Counted from the first letter of the stretch, positions 10,074-22,745 are shown. The stretch: 64,000 nt of DNA from Oreohelix idahoensis (GCA_024509875.1 JAMPIV010004475.1:310001-374000), one strand, 5' to 3'. Numbers and translations are program-made. Notes: generated by a model not told the origin, from the sequence alone.

Positions 10074-12716
10074 TCATTGCCCGTTGCGGTTGTTCCACAG
10101 CCAGCATGATGCCTTTTCGGCAGTTTCACTAAGCCTCTTCAGTGCCCTTGTTCTCGACTGTCCCCTCAGCCCCAACAGTTTCAGTAAATCATACACTGAT
10201 GCAGCCACAAGCCCTCTTGCGCCCACTTCAACAGCCATGACCCTTGCTGTGAACCCATCGTGTCTCAGATCCGCGGACAGATCGCTATACTTGGCCGCTT
10301 TGAATGAATGTTGCTCGTCAAATCTGGATTCAAATGGCACGGTCAGTTCAATCAGTATGACCTGAAGCGTTGCTGAAGAATGAAGCACTATATCCGGCCG
10401 CCTCCGCGATTTTCTGATACTCTCTGGATATGCCCCTCGTCCAGGTAGATCTACCGCCATCTCCCAGACGTTTGCACAGTCAAGAAGAGATGGTAAACTG
10501 CTACCAGGTTTACTCGGTTTGGGGTGTGCTGACTTTCCTGCCCTCAGAAAGTATGTATTTGCGGTGCTCGGCCTGGGTTTGCTATTCGCCTTCATCCTTG
10601 CCAGATCTATTGTCACAGCAAGCTCATTTAGCACTTTGTTATGGCGCCAAGTGTATCGCCCTTGCCCTAATGACACCTTACACGCTGAGAGCACGTGTTC
10701 AAGTGTCTGCCTCCCCTGGCACAGGGGGCACTGCTCATCATCCGACTTTTCCCATTTCACAAGGTTGGTGGCCGACGGCAGCAGGTCATACATTGATCTA
10801 ACAACGAAGCTGAGCCTAAGAGGTGCCATATGCCATATATCATTCCATGTCAAGGACCTCTGCAGGGCTCCTTCACATGTAGTCCATTAGCCTTGCTGGA
10901 CCTGCTGCACTGCTTTTTGCAACCTCTTATCATTCTCAGCTCCTCGTATCTTCTGAACTACCATGTCTCTGCGCTCCTTGCTTGATGCCTCGGACCACCA
11001 GCGGATGTCTCCATGACCAAATCCCCGTCTGTTCGTTTGTGTGTATCCGATTACTTCTCTCAGTTTGAGTGACTCTTGGGCAGCATCAACAGCTTCTTCC
11101 ACTCTCCACTTCCTTCTCGTTTTTAGTGTGGGCTTAATGGACTTAACCACGTCATCAGCTGACTCGCGTAGCATCATTGCAAGCCTTGCTTTTCCAACTT
11201 TGTATTCTTCAACAACTGACTTGAAGGGAAGCAGAAGTTTTGACTTTTTGCAGTACAGTGCTACATCTGACAGACCTGGTGGTACCCCTAGCCATTTCCT
11301 CATGAACTTGTTGACCTTCTGCTCTATAGCTTCCACTGTACTTGTGTTTATTTCATATATAAGCAGTGGCCACAGCAACTTCGGTATCAACATGAACTGG
11401 AGGCACCACAGTTTGAACTTTCCCAGGAGTCTGCTTTGGTCTATGATCTGTAGTCCTCTGGCTGCCATTTCTATTGTCTGTTGCACTGCCTTCGAGTCTT
11501 TTAATGAGGCATCGATCACTCTGTCAAGACTTTTAACAGGTTCCTCAATGACAGTAGGGATTCTTTGGTTGGAAACCATGAATATGACCTCTGCTATCTT
11601 CCCTTTCCACACTGATAGGCTTCTCGACTTCTTGGGTTTGAAGCTCATTCTGCACCAGCTGACTAGTTCATCCAGGCGTGCTAACATCCTTCGGGCCTGA
11701 TGTTCATCTGATGTCAGAATTGTTGTGTCATCCATGAATGCTTTGAGCGGTGGCATGTGACACATTCCACCGAGCTTTGGACCTATAGCCATTCCTTCAG
11801 AAGCATTGAGGATTACCTGCATAGCCATCACGAATAGTATCGGAGAGATGGTACATCCCATCACAATTCCAACTTCAAGGCCAATCCACTTCGTTGTGTA
11901 CTCTCTGATTGAAAATCTGACAGAAAACCCTGCGAAATACAGCTTCAGCATTGCTGCAATCTCTTGTGGAACATGATACGTTTCTAGGGCCTGCCACAAC
12001 ATCTGGTGTGGAACGAATCCATAAGCATTCGCTAGATCCAACCAGATTACATGGAGGTTTGTTCTGTCAGACTTTACCTTTTGGATTGCTTCCCAGATCA
12101 TTGTGGAATGCTCTAGACAACCTGGTGTATCTGGGATGCCTCCTTTCTGAATGGCAGTGTCAATGTACCCATTTGCCAGGAGGTATGTAGTGAGTCTTTT
12201 CGCCATCACTGAGAAGAATATCTTCCCTTCCACATTGAGTAGTGACATTGGCCTGAACTGACTGATATCTGTGGAATTTTGTTCCTTCGGGATGTAGACT
12301 CTGTTCGCCTTTCTCCATTCCTTGCTTACGAGCTGGGTTTTCCACGCATTCTTCAGTAAACGGAGCAGTCGTTTGAGCACCTCAGGGCATCTCTTATACA
12401 CCACATATGGAACACCATTAGGACCTGGAGCTGACTTGCACCGAGCTGTCTGGACAATGCTTTCTACCTCTTGCACCGTTGGGGGCTTGGTGTTAAATTC
12501 AGCTCCTGGCTTACTCGGCCATTTAAGGCCTGCCATGCTGCTGAGCGGCTCATCTTTGCGACCATCTGAGTATGTCATTCTAAGGTGTTCTTCCAGGTCT
12601 TCTTTCCTGATGTTTAGCGTACCCGACCGTGGCTGCTCAAACAGTTCTTTGGCAAACTTGAAGGGCTCCCTAAAGAATCTTTCCCTATCCCTTCGAGTCT
12701 TCCTTCGAGATCTTTG
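10074..12716 (-). pseudogene. R2/HERO-like LINE, reverse transcriptase plus restriction-like endonuclease
   Basis: Long minus-strand frame, open from about 12716 to 10074 except for one TAA at 10889-10887. Counting from Met at 12578: reverse transcriptase blocks KSAPGPNGVPYVVYKRCPE (about 49-66), IWLDLANAYGFVPH with catalytic Asp 181, GCTISPILF (241-249) and FMDD at 281-284, the YxDD box with Met in place of the usual Ala. After the stop, in the same frame, come a zinc knuckle (CPLCQ...EHVLSACK) and a PD-(D/E)XK nuclease (RRPDIV, then IELTVPFE, then KAAKYSDL), the restriction-like endonuclease of R2-group LINEs that nicks target DNA for target-primed reverse transcription. Homology is lost upstream of 12716, so the finger region present in copy 1 is missing (5' truncation). 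One nonsense change separates the two catalytic halves. Confidence 0.88.
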
Positions 12717-13789
12717 GTGAGATGTATCTAGTCATCTAGTTATCTAGTATCTGTATGGACAAGAAGTATAATTGCTCAGTGTCAAGTGTTGAGTGAATAA
12801 AGCATACTGAGAAAAAGGACAGCCTTCCTGACATGGACTGACTGTCTACGGTATATCGTATAACGCATATTATCTGCTATTACATGCGGGCTTGACTATT
12901 GATTTGTGGAGCTGCGTGCTGTCCTAAATAAAGTATATCGTCCATTTCGGCCATTGTGACTCAAATCATTCTGAGTGGTGTGGGGCTGGTGTGTCTGAAG
13001 AGATTTACTACCCTAGAAGTTATCTTGGCTACAGGAACCATCCTGTCGCTACAAACTAACATTAACATCAAAAGACACGTAACAAGATGCATAAAACGTG
13101 TACAAAAAACCGTAAAATTCAGCCAGTGTTTTTATTCACAGTCACGCGTGTCACAGCTGGTATGAGCTATAAAGCGCGTGACTATGCAAATTTCCATTTT
13201 AACACAACAGGCGAACCAAAAATATATATCTTGAATAATGAGTAAGTAACCCGCCAAAACATGACGGGAAATAAGTACCGTATGTTGTGCTCTTTCTGCT
13301 GCGTACCCTGATGACGGTGCAACGCTGTCATTTTCCGTATTTTCCCGAAACCCTGATGGGATTGAGAGTTGAAGTTTCATATGTCTACGTTCTCGTGGAT
13401 TTCCTTCCACCAGTAGAAGAAAAAAAATTGCACTGGTTTACAAACAGAAAATGCGTGTGTACAGTTTTAAAATACCTGTATGAAAAACTTGATTCGACGA
13501 GTTTCATCAAAACATGTATTCGTGTCAAAGCGAAGTTCATAAAATTGTAACACAATACATATGTTTATTTAAAAGTTTACAATGTGCACATTTTTTAACA
13601 CCTACCAGGATGTAATATACTGAATATATTACTACTTCTGACAGTCAGATTACCTTACTTACTTAGACGTTCCTCTTCTACTGTGAGGAGTATAGGTTTG
13701 GAAGACAGGGCGCCATACTATTTCTATCGGCTGCCTCCCTCCTGGCCTGGTTTCATTCTAGTCCTCGGTCCTTCAGAGATTGTCTAATG
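12717..13789. other. Non-coding stretch
   Basis: No supported gene. 12764-12960 contains two AATAAA-type signals and could be the end of an unidentified repeat. The open frames at 13132-13410 and 13287-13550 overlap on opposite strands and show no motif. Confidence 0.35.
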
Positions 13790-14410
13790 TGTCACGGATT
13801 GCCTCCCCTGCTTTGCAGTAGTGGTCCAACAGTGGCCAAACCTCAAGAGTATCTAAAATGGGTCGTCAAATGTGTCTACCTTCGCACAAGATTACTCTTG
13901 GCAGAGTTCTAGATAGAAGGGTAATGACGCTTCTATCCCCAGGGAGTTTTCACAAGATAATTCAGAAGTCAAGAACAATGCTGTATTGGCAGGGCAATTG
14001 TTAACTTATATCTGATCCGTCGCCTTTTGTGAAGAATTAAGCAATGGTTTTAGCCCGTTCAAGCCCCACGCTGGTGTAAATCCAGCGAAATTCTTCTCTA
14101 TAAATATATATTAAAGAGTCTTGCTCAAACGTTTGCTTTCATACATATAATAACCGAATCACCTATGATTGTTTAGTTTTAAAATAACATGTAACCCATT
14201 TAATAATCAATTAGTTTTAACATGTTAAAATTGCGATGAAATGATGATGAATTTTAGATGTAAATTAATTTTTGTCTTCATTGAGACTTAGGTGGGGATT
14301 TTAAAGAAAAAATATTGTCTCTTTGCTTTTTCCTGGTAATCAGAACTTAACTGATCTAGGTGAGTCCTGCAGCCGTGGTTTCGTCAGTTCTTCTGTGATA
14401 ATGACCCTTC

Positions 14411-14487
14411 ACAGTCTGATAGCTTTGTTCTACGAACAGTCTGATAGCTTCGTTCCACGGACTGTCTGATAGCTTCGTTCCACGAAC
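14411..14487. repeat. Tandem repeat, three units of about 26 bp
   Basis: Three consecutive units, each built on tctgatagctt followed by gttctacgaa or gttccacgra, differing by a few bases. Confined to repeat X copy 3. Confidence 0.8.
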
Positions 14488-15112
14488 TTTAGACAAAAAT
14501 AAAAAGAACAAATGCCTCTGCTAAGTACATTTGTGGGCTGCAGATTAACAGGCGCATGTCTCGCTGTCCACCCACAAATGTTAGTCTCTCTAAATAATTT
14601 AATTCTTTTGAGTATACACAGCGTAACTCAGGAAAGATGACTTGAAATCACCAATATTCTTCTTGAATTTTAAACTGGGAAAATATGTGCTTGTACAGCG
14701 CGAACGCAATGATTTGCCTTAATTACAATTAACAAGGTACATATATCTCAAACAATGATATGATGCACTTGATGCGCATGTGATGTAATCATCACTGCTC
14801 CAGTCGGAGTCTGGGGTCACTTCTGCTGTCGGTTGTCTGTACGATTAGCAAGACGAAATCACCAGAGCTTGCTGTAGTGGTTTATGAATATACTATTTTC
14901 ATATGTTAAAGTTGCCAGCCTCATATATAACCACTTAAAGAGAAAAACTTGTCAAATTCACATTTGTAAAATAAATGTTTACTCTTACTTTTCGGAACAC
15001 AATCTCCTGTTTAGAATGGACACTAGCAACTTAGATTAGTTGCTTTCGAATCACTTGGTCTGAAAATGTTGTATTCCTCTTATGACGGGTGATCCGATTC
15101 CTTAGGTCTAGA

Positions 15113-15263
15113 GTCTTTGTATTTAAAAATGTGGGTTTACTTGTTAAGTTTTAATGTTCCCCAAATACTTCGATCTGTCCTGGTCCTTTAAGTTTCCAGT
15201 CTTTGTATTTAAAAATGTGGGTTTACTTCTAAGTTTTCAAAGTTGCCCAAATACTTCGATCTG
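15113..15263. repeat. Tandem duplication, two units of about 80 bp
   Basis: The block tttgtatttaaaaatgtggg, gtttact, aagtttt, ccaaatacttcgatctgtc occurs twice, about 84 bp apart. Confidence 0.85.
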
Positions 15264-15937
15264 TCACTTATAATTTTGGAATCCTTTGTCCGATCCTTCT
15301 CTTTCTGGCTCAGTTGAATTGCTAGCATGACGTGGCGGTGCAGTCTGATTTTGTTGACTCAGATTTCGCTAGATTGTATTTCCATTTCTCAGTTCAAAAT
15401 CCCAGATTGTACTTCCGACGAATTTTCCAATGAAAGACAATGTCTATTCCGTCTCTCGAATCAAACCAATCGAAAGCTCTTTAGCACTACCTGGGTTAGG
15501 GTGTTTAAATCATAATGCCCCCGCGTATTTTAAAATATTACATTTAAAAATTCCATCGCGTGACCTCTTTCTAATAATGCTGTAATACTTCCACCCAGAT
15601 TGTCTCCTCTGCCAGGTCAACCGTAATAATTACACAGGGATGGACCCGCGGAAGCGATTTTCTATTTATCACCTGTGTCTTTGCCCATCCCTTAGACGGC
15701 TTTCTTTTTATCGATCGTACGAGACCATATTGTACAAACGCAGATCGCCTCTATCAAAGGTGGCTAGGCGACTTACGTGATAAAACTATTATGAAGGTGC
15801 ACAAAATATGCCAAGTAAAAAGCGGATGAAAGAGTGAAAGAGGGGCAAAACGTACACGTACAAACGTTTTGTCACATAATGTTGTCATCCCAGCGGACTC
15901 CGTTTCGTCCTGGAGGTCTAGATCCCTGGCTCTTAAA

Positions 15938-16110
15938 CCCCCCCCCCCCCCCCATACCTGCCATGACAGCCGATCTTCTCCCATTCTGCAGACATGGCCT
16001 AACCATCTTAGTTGGTACTGTTCTACTTGGGTCTGCAGAGATTATGCTTTTTCTTGTTACTTCAGCCACTTTTCTCGGATACCTCATTATATATACTTCT
16101 GATAGACAGA
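15938..16110 (-). pseudogene. C-terminal fragment of an APE-type LINE
   Basis: On the minus strand near 16030-15955 the translation reads QYQLRW, then GHVCRMGEDRLSWQVWG, the conserved tail after the reverse transcriptase of APE-type LINEs. It runs into a C run at about 15940-15953 on the plus strand. Upstream (16100-16030) the frame shifts. Only about 50 residues can be supported. Confidence 0.55.
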
Positions 16111-17440
16111 TTACCTCCTGTTGTAACGCTCTGTATCGATGTTTATATCATTATTATATCATGAGATGATTCGGCCAATAAAGGAAGGAAGGAAGGCAAA
16201 GAGAAAGATAAAGACAAACAAAGACAATGCACATAAAATAGATGGAACAATAAACTAAACGTTCCCAAAGCTTTCTAAGGTGACAAACAAAGTCTACTAA
16301 TACGTTTCTGTTGTCTAATGTACGTGTACTTCTTGTTGTCTTAGGAGTGCATGACCCATGCATATTTATTATTTGTCACTGTAAGTCAAGCAAAAAAAAA
16401 AAAAAAAAAAAAAAATTGCAAAGATATGATTTTTTTCGGAAAACTAAAAAAATTATTTTTGTAATCTGAAAAAAAATAAAAAATTCCTGTAATAAAATGT
16501 ATTTTATTGTAATCTACGAAACAAAATATCGGCGCTATTAATCGTGGCTTGGACATCATATATACATACAATTTTGCCTCGTTTTGGAGAGGCGCGTCCC
16601 GTTCAACTTAATCGGTTATATTAGGGCGCATGTCCAAATATAAATGGCCTTTAGGTCTGGTAACGTTAATGCGCCTTGAACAAACAAACAAAAACTGGCC
16701 AGGTGATGAGTTTTGAACAGCTTTTCCTCTTATCTAGAATTTGTGACAACTAACGCACGTGACAACACGGTCTTGGTCACTTCTACCGTGTACACCATGC
16801 TAATTTGTGTGCATAACAACAGCTTGCAGCAATTGAAAACTGTCACAGAAAAGCAATAGCGAATGGTAAGCTATATCGCAGTATGCTATAAGGCAATGTT
16901 TTTTAACCAGGAGTTCATGACACACCTTCCGGGCGGTGCGAGTTGTATAAAAAGCGAATCATCATTAACAATTAATATATAATGCGTAGAACTCAAATGT
17001 ATTCGTACAAAATATAACACTGCCAGCGTGAATTAGATACCGAACCGTAGTCACATTATGTAAATAACATTTATTTCAACATAAACTTTTATCTTTTTAG
17101 CATTTCTGGCAAGAAATAAACTGTAGAGTAATTGGGAAGATGAAGGGCTGATTATGTTCTTACCATACACATGACTTATGACAAGTGAAAGTCAATTAAA
17201 TATCTAACTGGAAACACCAGGCCTTAACACCCCTCCCTTGAATGTTTTTGTGTTTATTGTTTGGTGTTTTTGCTTGGTTTTGTTTTTTTATCTCGTTTTT
17301 GTTTGTTTTGGTTTTTTGGTGTTTTTTTTTTTTACATGCACACAAAATTGATAATTTTGATGTGCTATATTTACAGCGATTGGACAGATGTGATGTCACT
17401 TTCGCGTATCGGCAGTTATTCATATTATTTGGAATTGATA
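16111..17440. other. Non-coding A+T-rich stretch with simple repeats
   Basis: Contains a short (GGAA)n near 16182-16197, a 24-base A run at 16392-16415 and T/GT-rich sequence at 17240-17335. No coding motif on either strand. The A run could be the tail of an old retroposon, but no body could be recognised. Confidence 0.4.
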
Positions 17441-19791
17441 CAGTAGAACTCCATTTATCCGAACCCCATGGGACCGAGCATCGTTCGGATAATCAAATGT
17501 TCGGATAATTGGATTACATAATGTATCGAGTACATGTACACATATTTCTAAAAATAATTAACCATCACAAGGAAAATACACTATAAAACATATTTACTTG
17601 TACTGTAATAATAATACCCACACTGTATTAGATCACTGTATCACCAAAATCTTTTATTACACTGCAGTGCATGTACTTCTTGTATTAATTATTTTTGTTA
17701 AGAAAGAGAAATGTTTTCAAAATAACATTACAAACGATTCAAAACCAGGCGCAACTTACGTATATATGTACTTGCACAGATGTAGCCCACTATTTAAAAT
17801 AATGAGGAATCCTCTTTTGCACCAAACTGGATAGTCTCCTTTTGGCTGCTAAGTCCCGAATTCTCTTCAACAGCAGAAGCTGTGTAGGACAGCTGTCATC
17901 TTCTTGCTCGTACCAAGCCATCGCAGTTTCTAGTGCTATAAAGGCCTCTTCAGGACTTGGTCGACGTTTTGGTTTTTTCTTCATAATCTACAAGTACATC
18001 ATGTACTTCTGAGGTGTCTTCATCATCGGTCACTACATGTATTTGGTTTTCTTCTTGCACAAAAGACAAAATTTCTTCGTCATTCAAAAACTGAAAACCA
18101 GAATCATTATCATCTTCTAGCCACATGTGTGCATCATCTTTGTCACAGTCCGAAAATCCGGGCATTGCTTGAAACAGTTCCACAACTTCATTTATACAAT
18201 CATCATTTGTGTCCACTGCAGTAGTTTCATTTCCTCTTTTTTTCCCAAGCAATCTACTCCAAGCCTTGTTGAGATTATCTTGTGACAGGGTGGTCCAAGC
18301 ATCAGCTAACATATAGCAGCAGTCTTTGAGATTAAGCTTTTTGGAAAACGCCACCACACTTTCTTCATCTTCAGCCAACAATAAACGACGCAGGACTTCC
18401 TTCTTGTACATCTTTTTAAGCTTTGCTATAACACCCTGATCCATTGGTTGAATCAGTGCTGTTACATTGGGAGGCAGAAAAATTACTTTAAAATTTGCAT
18501 CAACTGCATTCAATGTATCCGTCTCTGGATGAGATGGTGCATTGTCCAGTAGAAGAATTACTTTTCCAGTTTTCTTTTCTTGTTCTCCCAACCTCTTCAC
18601 ATTTGGGATGAACTGATTTGTATACCAATCAAGAAATATTTCACTATTCATCCAAGCACTCTTCTGTGCTTTGTAACACAATGGGAGACATGTCACATTC
18701 TTTAAACAACGTGGTTTTTTGGCTTTGCCGATCATTAGCACCGGTAAACGATGACTTCCACTGGCATTCGCGGCTACCAAAATTGTTACTCTCTCTTTGC
18801 ACTTTTTAAACCCAGGGGCAGCTGCTTCGCGCTGAGATGCAAGTGATTTTTGAGGCAATGATTTCCAGTATAAGCCAGTCTCATCGGCATTATACACATC
18901 CTCGAGTGAATAACCTTCTTCTTCCAAAAAAGCCAAGAATGTTTCTATAAAATTTTTAGCGGCAGTTGCATCGCTAGATAAAGATTCCCCTTGAATCTCC
19001 AATTCTCGTATGCCATGACGAGATTTAAAGTTTCTTAACCATTCCTGGCTAGCCTTAAAGTCAGGAGGACCGTCAAGTTGATTGTTGAACTGAAGTGCCT
19101 TTTCACACAACAGAGAACCAGAGATAGGTTCCCCTTTGCTTCTTCTTTGCACAAACCATATATACAAAGCCTCTTCCAATTTCACATCTTTCGCATTTCT
19201 CATGGTTTTACGTTTCTTCGACCCATTTTCACTATCAAATTTCGATGCAAAACTCATAATTTTATCCTTGTTACTTTTAATGTCAGAGACGGTAGCTTTC
19301 CCAACATTGAAAATCCTCGCAAGTGAAGACACAGTTTCACCTTGTCCTAGTCTCTTGATAAATTCTGTTTCGTTTCAATTGACAAAACATTGCGGTTCCT
19401 TTTATATGCTTTAGGCCTACTGGAAGATGCCATATCGCACAGAGAAATACTTGTACGCCAAAATTATTCTGCTGTAGTAGCAGACACAATTATTTTAAGT
19501 TGAACTGTCTGTTTAGCCAGTGTTCTACCTAGAACGCACACGTACACTGTATTTTTAAACCAGATATTAACTGACTTTATGATCTAACTGACTTCCTGTA
19601 CGTAAGCGACCGACCATTAGCCATCCCATTCTCTACAAATTGTTCGCACACATTTGAAGTTTGCCGCATCAAAAGATTCAGAATTTTAGTCTAACGTGAC
19701 TGTGGCATCTGATTTTTTTTTTTTTCTGGAAAAAGTGTTCGGATAATTGGATGTTCGGATAATTGGGGTTCGGATAAATGGAGTTCTACTG
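17441..19791 (-). mobile_element. Tigger (pogo-group) DNA transposon
   Basis: A 2351-bp element with perfect 27-bp terminal inverted repeats at 17441-17467 and 19765-19791, starting CAGTAGAACTCC, flanked by TA on both sides (17439-17440 and 19792-19793), the target duplication expected of the Tc1/mariner superfamily. Just inside both ends the motif ttcggataat recurs in the opposite sense to the ttatccgaa of the terminal repeats, so each end can fold back on itself and has extra candidate transposase sites. It encodes one minus-strand transposase. Perfect inverted repeats suggest a fairly recent insertion. Confidence 0.95.
17793..19433 (-). pseudogene. Tigger transposase with two frameshifts
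   Basis: The ATG at 19433-19431 starts a short frame that opens like Tigger proteins (RNRNVLSIETK). A one-base shift near 19370 leads into the main frame 19332-17950 (460 residues). In that frame: the end of the Psq-type helix-turn-helix (SSLARIFNVGKATVSDIK, 2-19), the CENP-B type helix-turn-helix (about 50-110) and the DDE_1 catalytic core with Asp150 (NADETG), Asp263 (LLLDNAPSH) and Asp298 (QPMDQG). All three catalytic Asp are present. A second shift in an A run near 17980 leads to the C-terminal tail at 17984-17793 (SPEEAFIALETAMAWYEQED, then RIRDLAAKRR), conserved in Tigger and Jerky proteins. It would cut and paste at TA sites; as assembled it is broken, but only just. Confidence 0.92.
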
Positions 19792-19793
19792 TA

Positions 19794-20923
19794 CTTCCAA
19801 AATCTAATGACACTCAAAATCAAATTTATATACATAACAACTGAGTTTGACGGATAACAGAAAATGTTCATGAAATAAATTGCCTGATATTGTAGAGTCT
19901 TACTATTCGTTGTTCTCTTCATCTGGGCCGCGGTGCCACACAGGTATCGACTGAAACATAAACATACTTCCGCTGTGCGTTGGTAACTTTATTTTCTATC
20001 AAGGAGTTGCCATGCTTGACTCCTTATTAACAACTTTGTAAAAGTCTATTTGTGTCTTGTAAACAGTTCATTATCATTTGATATACAAGAAGCATCTTCA
20101 ACAGAAATGGCTACACTATTTATTTATTTTTAAATCGTTAAATAAATTTGGTTCAGAATCCTAGTATATACACAACGCCGAGCTTGACAGAAAATACATT
20201 GTTGCCTCAATATACGTTTATTTCCGTGAAAGATGTAGTATTCATTTTCATAGAAATATTTTTAAAAAATATGATATTCGTGGGAAAAAATATATTTCTG
20301 TCTCAATGTCCCTGTTTATTTTAAAATACGATGAAATCAATACCTGACTCTTCTATTGAGTTAGAGAAGTTACAATGTGACAGAATTTTCCGTTCTCTTT
20401 TCCTGGCGTGCCTCTTCTACCCGACTATGACATGCTGAAAACAAGATCGCGTACGTCTCTGGAAAGTATAGCCAATCAGCAACGTGGATATAAATTACAT
20501 TGGAAAGATGACAGGGAGAAAATGCGTGTTAGGATCGGACAGTAATAAATTCATTAAAAATCAACGGACTGACGGAAGCCAATCCTACTTCACCGATTTT
20601 TAGAGGAAGAGTAGACGCATGTATGGTTATAGTCAGGAAGACTATATCTTTGATAATTCCGGAGATATGATCACGTAGGTGTGTCAAACAGTTCTAAGAA
20701 TGATGAAAAATGTGGTTCCAAATTTCACAGAAAAAGGAAGGACAGACGGACCGTGGAAAGATTGATAGGGAAGGAAAGCCAGTTTGTCCGAGTAAAACGA
20801 GATATCTCAGAAGGTAATAGCTTTGGTATGAAAGGAGAACGGATAAGTTATCTGTTTTAAGAAAACACAGATGAACGAACGCACTCGATAAAACAAGAAC
20901 TATTTTGGACCGAAGTCTCTAGA
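19794..20923. other. Non-coding stretch
   Basis: No gene supported. A CCAAT-TATA promoter-like block lies near 20470 and is listed separately. Confidence 0.4.
20470..20496 (+). promoter_or_regulatory. CCAAT/TATA promoter-like block
   Basis: AGCCAATCAGC followed about 10 bp later by TATAAAT. The surrounding 35 bp (tctctggaa, then agccaatcagc) resemble 20908-20942 (tctctagaa, then agccaatcagc), so a promoter piece may be duplicated about 460 bp apart upstream of the ORF1-only element. Function is inferred from motifs only. Confidence 0.4.
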
Positions 20924-21116
20924 ATGCACAGCCAATCAGCGCGGAGTTCACGTTTTCACGCAAGATGGCAGGCAGCGAGGGTAAATACACAGCTAGATTG
21001 GAAGTGGAAACCAGGTTTTTCAGAGCTCAGCGTCAGCCATCACCGATACAGCATCATTTTCCATCGTTTCTTGTCACATTCTTCGATCACGCCGGACAGC
21101 ACTATACTAAAACGAG

Positions 21117-21132
21117 CGTCCTTTTCAGGGCG
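21117..21132 (+). promoter_or_regulatory. Histone-type hairpin in ORF1 leader
   Basis: CGTCCT-TTTC-AGGGCG: a 6-bp stem with one G-T pair and a TTTC loop, 25 bp upstream of the ORF1 ATG. Confidence 0.5.
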
Positions 21133-21157
21133 AACACAGCCGTCGGAATTCACTAAA

Positions 21158-22745
21158 ATGGGTCGCACCAAGCCACAAGCGAAAAAGAGGAAAGTGTATA
21201 GAAGCCCTCAAACACTTGTCAGCAGCATCAAACAAGAACCTGCAAAGAACAAACAGAGTCAGCACGATTACTCCAACTACTAGCGTTGTGGCCGATCCCT
21301 TTCAGAAGCCTAACAACACAGCCAATGACACGAACGATGAGCAACCCAAAGCGTCGAAGGCAGAGGACAACCAGACTCCGAAGCCGGGCAAAGCAACACC
21401 ACCGATAAAACAGGATGTCAAGGCGGCGGCTCCACTGCGTAGTGAACAGACAACATCTACAAATCAAGGCCACAGAACTTCATCAACAGAGGGTAACAAT
21501 GCCATTAAACCCGACAAAATAAATCCACCAACAAAACAAGATATCATAGTCGAGTCTCCATCATACAGCGACCAGGCAACATCGGAAAAACTAGATCAGA
21601 GGCAGACAACGAACCAGAATGTGAATCCGTCCAGCAGACCACACACTCAAACTGAGACAGATGTCGGAAAGTGCCAGCTTCGCAAGCAGAGAAATGATGT
21701 TTCTCACCAGACACTACAGGAGAGAACCATAAAGATCACCCAGATGTCGGGAAGTGAGGCCACACTCAGGGCCCTACCCGACGATAAAGTGATCGGTATC
21801 CTAGAGGCAATAACGGGCAAGAGGAGCATTAATAGAGTTGCAAGGCACGAAAAAGGTGTTATAATATCGCTAAATAACACGGAAAAGACAACAGAACTGA
21901 TGACTGAACTAGAGTCCGGACACAAAGAAATCCAGCTGCCACACCAGATGAAAGATACTATGGAGATCTTCAAGAAGACCAAGAAGATAGTTGTAAGAGG
22001 GGTCGACAACAGTCGATCGACATAAGAAGTCCACAGCCGCCTACAAACAGAGAACAAGAATATAACAATAACACAGGTGGAAAGACTGAAGACATGGGAC
22101 AAGAAGGACACCAACTTGGTTATCATAACTATTGAAGGGTCTTCAAGACCAAACCAACTTAACCTAGACGATAGATGTCGAAAAACAGAAGACTACATTC
22201 CTCCTGTTATGCAGTGCTCAAACTGCCAACAATTCTCGTACACTAAGAAAACATGCAGGAGAGAGGCAGTTTGTCGATACTGTGCGGGAAGTCACACTTA
22301 CAAGTACAATGAATGTCCTCATGCGAAAAATGATAACAACTATAAAGTGAGCAACTCCAACAGAACCTGCGCAAACTGTCTTGGAAACCACGGAGCAAGA
22401 TACCGTGGCTGTCCGAACTTCTACGAAACAAAGGCCATACTGAAGGAATCTGTAACCAAAAACATCTCCTTCAGAGAAGCAAGAAACAGAGTGGCTTCAT
22501 GTGGCATGGCAAAACAGGAGCAGCACACAAGAGCCCAGCTTGTAAAATTAACCACAGAGATGCGAGACTTAAAACAACAACTCAAAATCGAGACGAACAA
22601 GCAACACAACGAAGACTCAGATTCCATAGGAGACGAAACATTAGGAGCCTTACAGAGCGCCCAGGCAATGTTACAGGAAATGAAATCCATCAAACACGAG
22701 ATAGAAGTCAGGACCAGTCATCACCAGGACGTTTGCAGGAAATGA
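21158..22745 (+). pseudogene. LINE ORF1, gag-like zinc-knuckle protein
   Basis: Starts at the ATG at 21158 (MGRTKPQAKKRKVYRSP), with KKRKV like a simple nuclear localisation signal. A frameshift near 21250 leads to the long frame from 21216. After a low-complexity Pro/Lys/Thr region come an RRM-position block (about 21740-22020) and, past an in-frame TAA at 22023-22025, three knuckles: CSNCQQFSYTKKTC (His changed to Tyr), CRYCAGSHTYKYNEC and CANCLGNHGARYRGC. It ends with a coiled-coil-like segment (TTEMRDLKQQLKIET). Such ORF1 proteins bind the LINE RNA. The frame stops at 22745, but an overlapping frame runs to 22825 and ends just before the hairpin, so the true C-terminus may lie there after another shift. 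Confidence 0.8.

Larger units (their letters stand above)
13790..15300 (+). repeat. Repeat X-related region, copy 3
   Basis: Paralogous to about 6690-8300. It opens with the same block (gtggtccaacagtggccaaa, then cttggcagag), then shares an A+T-rich block (atttaataatcaatta at 14200 and 7090), a gagcttgctgtagtggt...gttgccagcctc block (14870-14920, compare 7675-7730) and a tgtcctggtccttta block (15176, compare 8020). More diverged than copies 1 and 2 are from each other. No coding potential. Two local tandem duplications lie inside. Confidence 0.55.

Noticed and set aside
21158..21206. Histone H3 resemblance of the ORF1 start (MGRTKPQAKK)
   Set aside because: Only the first few residues are alike; no further H3 sequence follows and the knuckle protein explains the frame.
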